This document shows positions 24,429 to 33,132 of a stretch of 64,000 bases of DNA, piece after piece. Numbering within the stretch: the first letter of the stretch is position 1; the number at the start of each line of letters is the position of its first letter. The position numbers and the translations under genes were made by a program. Below the pieces are notes generated by a model that had not been told where the DNA came from, ran no database searches, and saw only the letters and a program-made list of their open reading frames with translations. The stretch covers positions 1-64,000 of the forward strand of contig CANJXI010000008.1 of assembly GCA_947478785.1 (NCBI GenBank). Reading direction: 5' to 3'. The DNA is from Caulobacteraceae bacterium. Its GTDB lineage: Bacteria; Pseudomonadota; Alphaproteobacteria; Caulobacterales; Caulobacteraceae.

Positions 24429-25865
24429 CTACTCGGCCGCCTGTTTCGGCGCGTAACCCAGGACGGCCTTGGTCTCAAGGAATTCGGCGAAGGCGTAGTC
24501 GCCCCATTCGCGACCGTTGCCGCTCATCTTGTAGCCGCCGAACGGCGCCATGCTGTCGTAGCCGCCGTTGATCGCCACTTGGCCGGCGCGCAGGCGAGAG
24601 GCCACCTTGCGGGCCTGCTGGATATCGGCGCCGTTCACGTAGCCGGCCAGGCCGTATTCGGTGTCGTTGCCGATCTCGATGGCCTGGTCGAGGCTGTCGT
24701 AGCCCAGGATCGACAGGACGGGCCCGAAGATCTCTTCGCGGGCGATCGACATGTCGTTGGTGACGTTGGCGAACACAGTCGGCTTCACGAACCAGCCGGT
24801 ATCGAGACCATCCGGTCGGCCGGGGCCGCCGGTGACCAGGGTCGCCCCCTCGTCGATACCCTTCTTGATCAGGGTCTGGATCTTGTCCCACTGAATCTTG
24901 CTGACCACCGGTCCGAGCTGGGAATTGCCGTTGGGGTCGCCCACGGTGATCTGTTCGGCGCTTGCCTTGGCGGCGGTGATCGCCTCGCCCATGCGCTTGC
25001 CGGGGACGAGCATGCGGGTCGGCGCGTTACAGGACTGGCCTGAGTTGGTCATCATCGCCTGCACGCCGCGCGAGACGCTGGTGGCCAACACATCATCGTC
25101 GAGCACGATGTTCGGGCTCTTGCCGCCCAATTCCTGGTGCACGCGCTTGACAGTGGGCGCCGCGTTGCGCGCGACCTCGATGCCCGCCCGTGTGGAGCCG
25201 GTGAAGGAGACCATGTCCACGTCCGGGTGGCTGGACAGCGCCACGCCCACGCCGGGCCCATCGCCGTGGATCATGTTGAAGACACCCTTTGGCACACCGG
25301 CGGCATGCATGATCTCGGCGAAGATCTGGCCCGAGAACGGCGCCACTTCCGAGGGCTTCAGCACCATGGTGCACCCCGTGGCGATGGCCGGCGCCACCTT
25401 GCAGGCGATCTGGTTCAGCGGCCAGTTCCAGGGGGTGATGAAGGAGCAGACGCCGATCGGCTCCTTGACGATCATGGTCGTCCCACGATCCTCCTCAAAC
25501 TTGTAGTCCTTGAGGATCTGGGCGGCGGCGGCCAGGTGGCCCATGCCAATCGGCACCTGCGCGCGCTGCGCCAGCGTGGCCGGCGCGCCCATCTCCTCGG
25601 TGACGGCGGTGGCAAGGTCGCCGAAGCGCTTCTGGTATTCGGCCAGGATTCGGCCCAGCACCTCGATGCGCTCTTCGCGGCTGGTCTGCGACCAGGTGAC
25701 GAAGGCCCGCTTGGCGGCCTTGACCGCCTTGTTGACGTCGGCGGCCGAGCCCAGCGCGATCTTGCCCGCGACCTTTTCGGTGGCCGGGTTCTCCACATCG
25801 AGGGTCTTCGACTCGACCGGATCGACCCATTCGCCATCGATGTAGAACTTCAGGTACTCGCGCAT
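24429..25865 (-). CDS. NAD(P)-dependent aldehyde dehydrogenase
   Basis: This 478-aa enzyme of the ALDH superfamily oxidises an aldehyde to the acid. Visible motifs are FITPWNWPLNQIACKVAPA (cofactor pocket), FTGSTRAGIEVARNAAPTVKRVHQELGGKSPNIV (catalytic Glu) and NSGQSCNAPTRMLVP (catalytic Cys). ATG 25865 follows a perfect CCAGGAGGA. The substrate cannot be told from sequence. It stands alone in its orientation. Confidence 0.93.
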   Translation of the reverse strand: MREYLKFYIDGEWVDPVESKTLDVENPATEKVAGKIALGSAADVNKAVKAAKRAFVTWSQTSREERIEVLGRILAEYQKRFGDLATAVTEEMGAPATLAQRAQVPIGMGHLAAAAQILKDYKFEEDRGTTMIVKEPIGVCSFITPWNWPLNQIACKVAPAIATGCTMVLKPSEVAPFSGQIFAEIMHAAGVPKGVFNMIHGDGPGVGVALSSHPDVDMVSFTGSTRAGIEVARNAAPTVKRVHQELGGKSPNIVLDDDVLATSVSRGVQAMMTNSGQSCNAPTRMLVPGKRMGEAITAAKASAEQITVGDPNGNSQLGPVVSKIQWDKIQTLIKKGIDEGATLVTGGPGRPDGLDTGWFVKPTVFANVTNDMSIAREEIFGPVLSILGYDSLDQAIEIGNDTEYGLAGYVNGADIQQARKVASRLRAGQVAINGGYDSMAPFGGYKMSGNGREWGDYAFAEFLETKAVLGYAPKQAAE

Positions 25866-25976
25866 GGCGTCCTCCTGGACCGTTGTCACCACGGCCAAGG
25901 ATCTCCGCCCCGGCCTTTGGAGCGCACCTTAGTGATCGGCGTTAATCGGGAAAGTCCTTTCCGCCCCCGCGAAGCA

Positions 25977-26020
25977 CGCTTGCCGCCGGCGGCCGGCCCC
26001 GATAAAGCCGCTGGCAAGCG
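25977..26020. other. structured leader before the 26-aa ORF
   Basis: CGCTTGCC (25977-25984) pairs with GGCAAGCG (26013-26020) around a 28-nt interior that itself contains the perfect palindrome GCCGCCGGCGGC. The structure ends 19 bp before the tiny ORF. It may influence expression of that ORF or be a weak terminator; no function is shown. Confidence 0.3.
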
Positions 26021-26038
26021 AACTTCCGGAGACCGCAC

Positions 26039-26119
26039 ATGATCGCCATCGGCGCCATCGCCGCCTTCCTCGTGGTCATCGCCCTGCTGAACCGCATCGA
26101 GTTCGGCCGGTTCGACTGA
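26039..26119 (+). CDS. 26-aa putative membrane micropeptide
   Basis: The ATG at 26039 follows CCGGAGA and opens 26 codons. The product is one hydrophobic helix (MIAIGAIAAFLVVIALLNR) with a short polar tail EFGRFD. It lies 21 bp before the SDR/folM-like gene on the same strand, so it may be the first gene of that operon. It resembles no named small protein that I know; the size makes a chance ORF possible. Confidence 0.5.
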   Translation: MIAIGAIAAFLVVIALLNRIEFGRFD

Positions 26120-26139
26120 CCTGACCCGCGCGCCTCCCC

Positions 26140-26868
26140 ATGTCTGACCGCGGAGTAGCGCTGATCACCGGCGGCGCCAGGCGTATCGGACGCGCATTGG
26201 TCGTGGCCTGCGCCGACGCGGGCTTCGACGTGGCGATCCATGTCCGCGTCATCGACGATCAGGCCGAGGCCGCCGCCGCCGAAGTGCGCGCGCGGAGCCG
26301 CAAGGCGACCATCCTGACCTGCGACCTGCGGAAAGAATCCACGACCGTGGCCCTGGTGGGCGAGGCCGAGGCCGAGTTGGGCGCGGTCACCCTGCTGGTG
26401 AACTCGGCGAGCGTCTTCGAGGAGGACGCCTTCGAGGGCATGAACCGCGCCTCGTGGGACGCCCACATGGAAACCAACCTGCGCGCGCCGCTGGTGCTGG
26501 CCCAGACCTTCGCGCGGCGCCTGCCGGCCGGGCGCGAAGGCCTGATCGTCAACCTTCTCGACCAACGGGTGTTCACGCCCGCGCCCGAGTTCTTCTCCTA
26601 TTCGCTCAGCAAGGCGGCGTTGTGGGACGCCACCCGCATGCTGGCGGTGGCGCTGGCCCCGCGAATCCGGGTGAACGGCATCGGCCCCGGCCCGACCCTG
26701 CCCTCCATCCACCAGGACCAGGCCGCCTTCGACGCCGAGGCCCGAGCCACCCTCCTGCGGCGTCCGGCCTCCCCCGCCGAGATCGCCGCCACCCTGCGCT
26801 ACCTGATCGACGCGCCCTCGGTGACCGGCCAGATGATCGCCGTCGACTCGGGGCAGCATCTGGCATGA
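26140..26868 (+). CDS. SDR-family pteridine reductase-like protein (FolM-like)
   Basis: This 242-aa short-chain dehydrogenase has the cofactor loop TGGARRIGRALV, the Arg-rich variant typical of pteridine reductases and dihydromonapterin reductase. Other signatures are LVNSASVFEEDAF and the catalytic YSLSKAALWDATRML. It overlaps folB by 4 bp, which supports a role in reducing a folate or pterin. No classical folA is in the window. Confidence 0.85.
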   Translation: MSDRGVALITGGARRIGRALVVACADAGFDVAIHVRVIDDQAEAAAAEVRARSRKATILTCDLRKESTTVALVGEAEAELGAVTLLVNSASVFEEDAFEGMNRASWDAHMETNLRAPLVLAQTFARRLPAGREGLIVNLLDQRVFTPAPEFFSYSLSKAALWDATRMLAVALAPRIRVNGIGPGPTLPSIHQDQAAFDAEARATLLRRPASPAEIAATLRYLIDAPSVTGQMIAVDSGQHLA

Positions 26869-27233
26869 GCGAGCCCACGGTCGTCGCCACCAAGGTCTTC
26901 GTCACCGGGCTGAAAGTGCAGGCCCAGATCGGCGTCCATCGCCACGAGATCGGCCGTCTGCAGCCGCTGATCGTCGATGTCGAGCTGGACGTCCCCAGCG
27001 CCGGCCATGCGAGGCTGGCCGACACGCTCAACTACGAGACCGTGCTGGCCGCCGCCCAGGCGGTGGCCCGTGACGGCCACATCGGCCTGGTGGAGACCTT
27101 CGCCCACCGGCTGGCCAACCTCTGCCTCGCCGATCCGCGCGTCACCCAGGTGCGGGTGCGGGTGGAAAAGCCCCTGGCGCTGGCGCCCGACGCCACCGGG
27201 GCGGGGGTCGAGATCGTCCTGGTCCGGGGCTGA
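26865..27233 (+). CDS. folB: Dihydroneopterin aldolase
   Basis: This 122-aa FolB-fold protein has VFVTGLKVQAQIGVHRHEIGRLQPLIVDVEL at the N-terminus, the DTLNYETVLAAAQAVA motif with the substrate-contacting Tyr, and VETFAHRLANLCL with the conserved Glu. The C-terminal strand RVRVEKPLAL carries the conserved lysine. It is coupled to the preceding SDR gene. Confidence 0.92.
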   Translation: MSEPTVVATKVFVTGLKVQAQIGVHRHEIGRLQPLIVDVELDVPSAGHARLADTLNYETVLAAAQAVARDGHIGLVETFAHRLANLCLADPRVTQVRVRVEKPLALAPDATGAGVEIVLVRG

Positions 27234-27292
27234 ACCCCAAGGGTCTTCCAAACCGTCCCCGCCGAGGCCATCTGGTGTTCAGGAGGTGCAGG

Positions 27293-27688
27293 ATGACCGA
27301 ACGCCTGAGCTACGAAGCCGTCGAGGACCGGACCATGCCGGCGGTGGTCTACGGACTGTATCTGATCGCGCTCGCCACCGCGGTTCCAGTGCTGATCGGC
27401 GCGATCGTCGCCTACGCCAGCCGCGCAAACGCGGGGCCCGCCATGCGCACCCACTTCGACTTCCAGATCCGAACCTTCTGGATGTCCATCGCCTGGTGGC
27501 TGATCGGCGGCTTCCTGATCGTCGTGGGCGGGATCTTCTCGCTGATCCTGATCGGTCTGCCGTTCTTCTTCCTGGGCTGGGCGATCGTGGGGCTGGTCAC
27601 CGCCTGGTACGCCGTGCGCAGCATCGTGGGCGTCATCCACCTCGCAAACGGCCAGCCCTATCCGCGACCGTACAGCTGGTTGATCTAG
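27293..27688 (+). CDS. DUF4870-like membrane protein
   Basis: The ATG at 27293 follows AGGAGGTGCAGG. The 131-aa protein has three or four membrane helices (YGLYLIALATAVPVLIGAIVAYA, FWMSIAWWLIGGFLIVVGGIFSLILIGLPFFFLGWAI) and the polar HFDFQIRTFW between them, as in DUF4870/Tic20-like small membrane proteins. The biological role is unknown. It converges on the GFA gene with a 4-bp overlap. Confidence 0.8.
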   Translation: MTERLSYEAVEDRTMPAVVYGLYLIALATAVPVLIGAIVAYASRANAGPAMRTHFDFQIRTFWMSIAWWLIGGFLIVVGGIFSLILIGLPFFFLGWAIVGLVTAWYAVRSIVGVIHLANGQPYPRPYSWLI

Positions 27689-28161
27689 GCAGGCGCCGCC
27701 AGCGCCACCCGCCGGCGTTCAAGGCTCTCGGGCGGCCACTGCGTCTCCAGGTCGTAGAATATCGCAAACGCCGGCTGTTCGGCGGGCAACTCCACCCACG
27801 GCTGTTTAGACCGCGTGAAAATGTGGGCGTCCGGCGTGACCGCCGTGGGATCGTCCAGCGTCCCCGCCCGCACGAAGCGGGTCTGGGTCCGGCCGCCATA
27901 GGTGCTCCAGACCGCCGTCGCGCAGCCCTCGCAACGCCAGATGACATGCGGGCGACCGCTGTCGGTCGGGACCGGGAAAGCCTTGGGGACCGCACCCTCC
28001 AGCACCACGCGATCCGCTTCAATGATGGCGTTGATCACGAAGGCGCTGCCGGTCTGGCGCTGGCAATCCAGGCAGTGGCAGCAGTTGACGAACATCGGCT
28101 GGCTGGCCAGCCGATAACGGACGCGCCCGCAGGCGCATCCGCCTGCAAGCGCATCCGTCAT
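27685..28161 (-). CDS. GFA family (glutathione-dependent formaldehyde-activating enzyme-like) protein
   Basis: This 158-aa zinc protein has the GFA/CENP-V pattern: GGCACGRVRYRL, NCCHCLDCQRQTGSAF and WRCEGCATAVWSTYGG supply the cysteines for two zinc sites. Most members have no proven enzymatic function. The longer ORF continuing to 29019 is an artefact of reading through ilvE in another frame. Confidence 0.9.
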   Translation of the reverse strand: MTDALAGGCACGRVRYRLASQPMFVNCCHCLDCQRQTGSAFVINAIIEADRVVLEGAVPKAFPVPTDSGRPHVIWRCEGCATAVWSTYGGRTQTRFVRAGTLDDPTAVTPDAHIFTRSKQPWVELPAEQPAFAIFYDLETQWPPESLERRRVALAAPA

Positions 28162-28163
28162 CG

Positions 28164-29051
28164 TCAGGCCGACACCAGTTGGCGGCGCACCATCTTGGCG
28201 TAGTCGTCGGAGAGGCTGAGCGAGATGTTGCCCGGCGTGAACGTGTATTCGCCGATCTGCGACACCGGCGTCACCTCGGCGGCGCTTCCCGTCACGAAGC
28301 ATTCCGTGAACGTCGAGAGCTCGTCCGGCAGGATGTGCCGTTCGATCACCTCGAAGCCCTGCTTCCGGGCCAGCTTGATAAGTGACTGGCGCGTGATGCC
28401 GTTCAGGAAACAATCCGGCAGCGGCGTGTGGATCACGCCGTCTCGCACGAAGAACACGTTCGAACCGGTGCTCTCCGCCACATAGCCCCGATAATCGAGC
28501 ATCATGGCGTCGGTGTATCCGTCCTTCTCGGCGGCATGCTTGGAGATGGTGCAGATCATATAGAGGCCGGCGGCCTTGGCGTGCACGGGCTCGGTCTCCG
28601 GCGATGGGCGCTTGTACTTGGCCCAGCACATGCGGATGCCCTTGGCCTTCTCCGCCGGGCTGAAATAGCTCGGCCAGTCCCACACCGCGATCGCCACGTG
28701 TATCTTGGTGTTCTGGGCCGAGACCCCGATCATCTCCGAACCGCGCCAGGCGATCGGGCGGACATAGGCGTCGCTCAGGCCGTTCTTGGCGCAGGTGTCC
28801 TTGCAGGCCTGGTCGATCTGGGCCACCGTGAACGGGATTTCGAAGTCCAGGATCTCCGCGGACTTGAAGAGACGCTCGGTGTGCGCCGTCAGCTCGAAGA
28901 TCTCTCCCCCGTACATCCGTTCGCCCTCGAACACGGCCGAGGCGTAGTGCAGGCCGTGCGTCAGTACGTGCACCGTCGCCTCGCGCCAGGGCACGAACTG
29001 GCCGTCCAGCCAGATCCATCCATCGCGGTCGTCGAAGGGAACGAGAGACAT
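28164..29051 (-). CDS. ilvE: Branched-chain amino acid aminotransferase
   Basis: This class IV PLP aminotransferase makes Val, Leu and Ile from their 2-oxo acids. The N-terminus DGWIWLDGQFVPWREATVHVLTHGLHYASAVFEGERMY is diagnostic. AESTGSNVFFVRDGVIHTP and GITRQSLIKLARKQGFEV follow. The ATG at 29051 (295 aa) has AAAGGAGGT upstream. It is divergent from the OmpR-type regulator. Confidence 0.94.
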   Translation of the reverse strand: MSLVPFDDRDGWIWLDGQFVPWREATVHVLTHGLHYASAVFEGERMYGGEIFELTAHTERLFKSAEILDFEIPFTVAQIDQACKDTCAKNGLSDAYVRPIAWRGSEMIGVSAQNTKIHVAIAVWDWPSYFSPAEKAKGIRMCWAKYKRPSPETEPVHAKAAGLYMICTISKHAAEKDGYTDAMMLDYRGYVAESTGSNVFFVRDGVIHTPLPDCFLNGITRQSLIKLARKQGFEVIERHILPDELSTFTECFVTGSAAEVTPVSQIGEYTFTPGNISLSLSDDYAKMVRRQLVSA

Positions 29052-29167
29052 GAGGGGGTGACCTCCTTTCGAGTGGATAGTCTTGAAACCTCCGGAACGG
29101 GCGGCGTCAAACAAAATGGGACCACGGGCCGGCCGGCAACTATGGTCGCGAGGGGCGGAGCAAGCGC

Positions 29168-29869
29168 ATGACGGCGAATTCGGCGCGCGGCCGCCACCTG
29201 CTCATCGTCGACGACGATGACCGCATTCGAGAACTCCTGAAGGAGTATCTGGCCCGGGCGGGTTTCCGGGTGACGGCGGCGCCCGGCGGAGCCGCGGCGC
29301 GCCGGCTGATGGAGACCCTGGACTTCGACCTGGCGGTCTTTGACGTGATGATGCCGGGCGAGGACGGCTTCTCGCTGACCCGCTGGCTGCGCGAACAGAA
29401 GGGGTCATGCGGCAAGACCCCGGTCCTGATGCTCACCGCGCGCGGCCAGCCGGAGGACCGCATCGAGGGCTTCAAGGTGGGCGCCGACGACTATCTGGCC
29501 AAGCCCTTCGAGCCGGAGGAACTGGTGCTCCGTATCGAGGCGATCCTGCGGCGCGCGCAGGACCGTCCGGCCACGGGCGGCCCGCTGTCGCTGGGCCGCA
29601 GCCGCTTCGATCCCGATCGCGGCGAGCTCACCTGTGACGACGAACCGGTGCGGCTCACCGAGGCCGAGGTGGCGCTGCTGCGGCTGCTGGCGCGCAATCC
29701 GCACGAGCCCGTCGAGCGGCTGGAACTCGCCCGCGGCGCCGGCGATCCTTCCGGCCGCGCGGTGGACGTGCAGGTGACCAGGCTTCGGCGTAAGATCGAG
29801 GAAGACCCCAAGGCGCCGCGCTATCTGCAGACCGTGCGCGGCATAGGCTACAGGCTGGCCCCGGACTGA
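29168..29869 (+). CDS. OmpR-family response regulator
   Basis: The 233-aa protein has a receiver domain (HLLIVDDDDRIRELLKEYL, phospho-acceptor in LAVFDVMMPGEDGF, PVLMLTARGQ, Lys in DDYLAKPF). A C-terminal winged helix follows (LTEAEVALLRLLARNPHEPVERLEL, RAVDVQVTRLRRKIE, YLQTVRGIGYRL). It shares one base with the next gene, an EnvZ-like kinase, which is its obvious partner. Confidence 0.94.
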   Translation: MTANSARGRHLLIVDDDDRIRELLKEYLARAGFRVTAAPGGAAARRLMETLDFDLAVFDVMMPGEDGFSLTRWLREQKGSCGKTPVLMLTARGQPEDRIEGFKVGADDYLAKPFEPEELVLRIEAILRRAQDRPATGGPLSLGRSRFDPDRGELTCDDEPVRLTEAEVALLRLLARNPHEPVERLELARGAGDPSGRAVDVQVTRLRRKIEEDPKAPRYLQTVRGIGYRLAPD

Positions 29870-31227
29870 TGAGGATCCGATCGCGCGTGATCGGCCGCTG
29901 GATCAAGCGGCAGATGCCGAAGACGCTGTTCGGCCGCTCGCTGCTGATCATCGTCCTGCCGGTGGCGATCATGCAGATCGCGGTGGCCTATGTGTTCTTC
30001 GACAACCAGTGGCAGTCGGTGACCGCCCGGCTTTCCGAGGGCCTGGCCGGCGACATCGCCTGGGCAGTGGAAAGCTACCAGGAGGACCCCAGCGACGAGG
30101 GATTCGCCAAGCTCTCCAGCCGGGCCGAGGAATCCATGGGCCTATCCATCGCGCTGCAGCCCGGTCGCAAGCTGCCGGCGACGCGCCGCGACGCCCCGAT
30201 GCTGGCCGAACCCTTCCTGGCCCCCATCGACCATTCCCTGGAGCGCGCCCTGGAGAGCCGGCTGGACAGCCCGTTCTGGTTCGACACCACCCGCTACCCG
30301 GCCTACGTCGACATCCGGGTCCAGACGCCCAACGGGGTGATGCGCATCCTGGCGCCGCGCGAACGGGCCTTCGCCACCAAGGGGCACATCTTCGTGCTCT
30401 GGCTGACCGTGGCGACCGTGCTTCTGACCGCCATCGCGATCTTCTTCATCCGCAACCAGGTTCGCGCTATCGAGCGGCTGGCCAACGCCGCCGAGGCCTT
30501 CGGGCGGGGCGGCGACGCGCCGGCGTTCAAGCCGCACGGCGCTCGCGAGGTCCGCCGCGCCGCCACCGCCTTCATCGACATGCGGGCCCGCATCCAGCGC
30601 CACATAGACCAGCGAACGACTCTCCTCGCTTCCGTCAGCCATGACCTGCGCACCCCGCTCACCCGGCTCAAGCTGGCCCTGGCGCTGGGCGAGCCGGGCA
30701 AGCGCAACGAGGCGATGAAACGCGACCTGGCCGAGATGGAGCACATGATCGACGAATACCTGGCCTTCGCCCGCGGCGAGGGCGGCGAGGCGGTCGAGGC
30801 CGTCCCCTTGCGCGCGCTGATCGAGGAGGTGAGCGAGGGCGCCGTGCGGGCCGGCGCGCGGGTGACGCTGGAAGCCGACCCGGCCTTGACCGCCAGCGTC
30901 AGGCCAAATGCGCTGAAGCGGGCGCTCTCCAACCTGGTGATGAACGCGGCGGTCTATGGCGAGCGCGTCGAGGTGACCGCACGCACGACCCCGCACGGCG
31001 GCGTCGAGATCCTGGTGGACGACGATGGGCCAGGTATTCCGGAGGACCGTTACGAGGAGGCTTTCAAGGCGTTCGGCCGCCTCGACGAGGCGCGCAACCA
31101 GAACGAAAAGGGCGTCGGCCTGGGTCTCGCCATCGCCCGCGACGTCGCCCGCGGCCACGGCGGCGACATCACCTTGGCGCGATCGCCTCTGGGCGGTCTG
31201 CGGGCGGTGGTGCGGCTGCCGGGGTAA
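29869..31227 (+). CDS. EnvZ-like membrane sensor histidine kinase
   Basis: This 452-aa protein has an N-terminal helix (SLLIIVLPVAIMQIAVAYVFF), a periplasmic region of about 125 residues, a second helix (LWLTVATVLLTAIAIFFI) and HAMP. HisKA is LLASVSHDLRTPLTRLKLAL, the N-box NLVMNAAVYGE and the G boxes DDDGPGIP and KGVGLGLAIARDVARGHGG. It is co-transcribed with the OmpR-type regulator. The signal is unknown. Confidence 0.94.
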   Translation: MRIRSRVIGRWIKRQMPKTLFGRSLLIIVLPVAIMQIAVAYVFFDNQWQSVTARLSEGLAGDIAWAVESYQEDPSDEGFAKLSSRAEESMGLSIALQPGRKLPATRRDAPMLAEPFLAPIDHSLERALESRLDSPFWFDTTRYPAYVDIRVQTPNGVMRILAPRERAFATKGHIFVLWLTVATVLLTAIAIFFIRNQVRAIERLANAAEAFGRGGDAPAFKPHGAREVRRAATAFIDMRARIQRHIDQRTTLLASVSHDLRTPLTRLKLALALGEPGKRNEAMKRDLAEMEHMIDEYLAFARGEGGEAVEAVPLRALIEEVSEGAVRAGARVTLEADPALTASVRPNALKRALSNLVMNAAVYGERVEVTARTTPHGGVEILVDDDGPGIPEDRYEEAFKAFGRLDEARNQNEKGVGLGLAIARDVARGHGGDITLARSPLGGLRAVVRLPG

Positions 31228-31229
31228 CC

Positions 31230-32027
31230 TTAGCCGCCCAGCTCCTTGGAGCGGCGCATGGCCTTCTGGACCGCGTCGCGGAGCAGGGGCGGCAGGCCGT
31301 TGGCGCCCAGGAGGACGTTGAGCGCCGCCTCCGTCGTGCCGCCGGGCGAGGTGACCTGGCGGCGCAGCTCCACAGGATCCAGCCCGCTCTTGGCCAGCAG
31401 CGCCGCGGCCCCGACCAGCGTCGAGCGGGCGAGCTTGCTGGCCTCCGCCGGCGGCAGGCCGGCCGAGGCGCCGGCGGCCTCCAGCGCCTCCAGGAAGGCG
31501 TAGAGATAGGCCGGCCCGGAACCCGAGACGGCGGTGGCCGCATGCATCTGGCCCTCATCGGAGAGTTCGACCACCGTACCGAGCGGCTTGAAGAGGGCGA
31601 CCGCGCGAGCCAGGGCTTCGGGCGTGTCGGCATGCAGGCTGGCGGTGCCCTGGCCGATGGCCGCCGCCGTCGTCGGCATGGCGCGGGCCACCGCGCGTCC
31701 GCCGAAGGCATGGGCGATTTTCTCGGCCTTCACGCCCGCGGCGATCGAGACGATGACGGCGTCGGGCGCCAGTCTTTTGGCGTACTGTTCCGCCGCCTCT
31801 GTCCAGGCCTGAGGCTTGACGCAGAGGACCACGGTCTTGGCCCGCGCCAGCTCCGACTCGGGCGGGTTGAGCACCGCGCCGGCCTTGATCGCCGCCAGGG
31901 CGTCTTCCCCTGGCTGTGGATCGACAATCATGATCTCGCCGGGCGGGAACGCCTTGGCCTTGCGCCATCCGGCGAGGATCGCGCCGCCCATACGGCCGGC
32001 GCCAAGCATCAGGATGGGAGTGATCAT
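31230..32027 (-). CDS. proC: Pyrroline-5-carboxylate reductase
   Basis: It performs the last step of proline synthesis. The Rossmann loop is MLGAGRMGGAILAGW, then VLCVKPQ, VSIAAGV and RAMPTTAAAIGQG. The C-terminal dimer domain has ATAVSGSGPAYLYAFLEALEAAG and VTSPGGTTEAALNVL. At 265 aa it is complete. It is the last of three same-strand genes ubiK, ybjN-like and proC, an arrangement conserved in alphaproteobacteria. Confidence 0.95.
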   Translation of the reverse strand: MITPILMLGAGRMGGAILAGWRKAKAFPPGEIMIVDPQPGEDALAAIKAGAVLNPPESELARAKTVVLCVKPQAWTEAAEQYAKRLAPDAVIVSIAAGVKAEKIAHAFGGRAVARAMPTTAAAIGQGTASLHADTPEALARAVALFKPLGTVVELSDEGQMHAATAVSGSGPAYLYAFLEALEAAGASAGLPPAEASKLARSTLVGAAALLAKSGLDPVELRRQVTSPGGTTEAALNVLLGANGLPPLLRDAVQKAMRRSKELGG

Positions 32028-32117
32028 GGGTTAAGCTGTAGCGGCCTCACCCACCGCCGTCATCCACAGACGCGTGACGTCGTCCGTTTCCGCGCGGCTT
32101 GCCGCCATGCGCGGGCG

Positions 32118-32621
32118 TTATGCCTCGCCGACGGTCTCGAACATGCAGGCGGCGATGGCTTCCTTGGCGGACTTGGAGCCCTTCACCAGGAAATCGAACG
32201 CCGGGTAGAACCGGTCGGCGCCTTCCACGGCCACGTCGATCATGGCGGCGGCCTGGGCCAGGCTCGGCTGTTCGTTGGTCATCAGCGCCATGCCGTGACG
32301 GAAGATGACCTCGCCGTCCTCCCAGAGTTCGAAGTGCCCCAGCCACACGCGCGGGTTCACCTGGGCGATCAGTTCGTGGGCGGCTTCGCGCTGCGCGGCG
32401 TCCACCGTCAGGTCCATGGACAGGCAGAGCTGCAGGCAGTCGCCCTCCGGCCGCCAGGCGAACCACAGCTCGTAGTCCTTCCAGTCCCCGGCCAGGGTGA
32501 AGGCCAAGTCGCCGTCTTCGGTGCGGTCGAATTCCAGGTTCTCGGCGGCCAGGACATGTTCCACGACATCCAGGGGATCGTTGCCGAGCAGGACGGTGTC
32601 GTCAGACTGGGTGGTGTCCAT
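32118..32621 (-). CDS. YbjN domain-containing protein
   Basis: This 167-aa acidic cytosolic protein matches the YbjN family: DPLDVVEHVLAAENLEFDRTEDGDLAFTLAGDW, LQLCLSMDLTVDAAQREAAHELIAQVNPRVWLGHFELWEDG and AIAACMFETVGEA. YbjN proteins have been linked to chaperone-like or regulatory roles, without a settled biochemical activity. The proC-ybjN-ubiK neighbourhood supports orthology with other alphaproteobacteria. Confidence 0.9.
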   Translation of the reverse strand: MDTTQSDDTVLLGNDPLDVVEHVLAAENLEFDRTEDGDLAFTLAGDWKDYELWFAWRPEGDCLQLCLSMDLTVDAAQREAAHELIAQVNPRVWLGHFELWEDGEVIFRHGMALMTNEQPSLAQAAAMIDVAVEGADRFYPAFDFLVKGSKSAKEAIAACMFETVGEA

Positions 32622-32759
32622 TAGACCCCTTTCGCAGCGGGCTGGGCGCGGACAGCCGCGCCCGAATCGCCAGCGATATTGAAATTAATCCGGTTTGTGG
32701 CCACGGCGTCACCTGGTTCTTGCCACAGGCGAGCCACGTTCGCGTGTTTGGCTTATTAT

Positions 32760-33011
32760 TCAGTCTGCCTGCTTCTTGGCGGCGGACGCCGCCTTCTTCC
32801 CGCGCAGCGCCTCGACCTCGGCGCGCAGGCCGGCCAGTTCCGCCTTCAACGCGTCGAAGTCCTCGCGGCGGACGAGGTCCAGTTCGGCGACCAGACGGTC
32901 CGTCTGGGCGCGGAAGGCGGCCTTGGCCTCTTCGCCGGCGGCCTGGGCCAGGCCCATCGCGGCGGTGGTGAGCTTGGCCATCTCGTCGAGGAAGGGGTTC
33001 TGTGTCTGCAT
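32760..33011 (-). CDS. ubiK: UbiK-type ubiquinone biosynthesis accessory factor
   Basis: This 83-aa protein is almost entirely helical, with a C-terminal coiled coil (FDALKAELAGLRAEVEALRGKK) and the N-terminal signature NPFLDEMAKLTTAAMGLAQAAGEEAKAAFRAQ. It matches the BMFP/DUF526 family, now called UbiK, which assists the aerobic Ubi complex. It lies divergently from lgt, as is common in the group. Confidence 0.88.
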   Translation of the reverse strand: MQTQNPFLDEMAKLTTAAMGLAQAAGEEAKAAFRAQTDRLVAELDLVRREDFDALKAELAGLRAEVEALRGKKAASAAKKQAD

Positions 33012-33132
33012 CTAGCGGCTCTAAACGGCGGGATTTCGCGCCCGTCACATCCTCTATATGGCGCTCAAGGGGTGAAAGCGAAGGGGTTCTCCTCTAAAGC
33101 TGCCCCGACCTTTGCCTTGGAGCCGCCTTTAC

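Noticed and set aside
27685-29019. 444-aa ORF joining the GFA protein to ilvE DNA
   Set aside because: Only the part from ATG 28161 is real GFA sequence. The N-terminal part is ilvE read in the wrong frame, so this is not a fusion.
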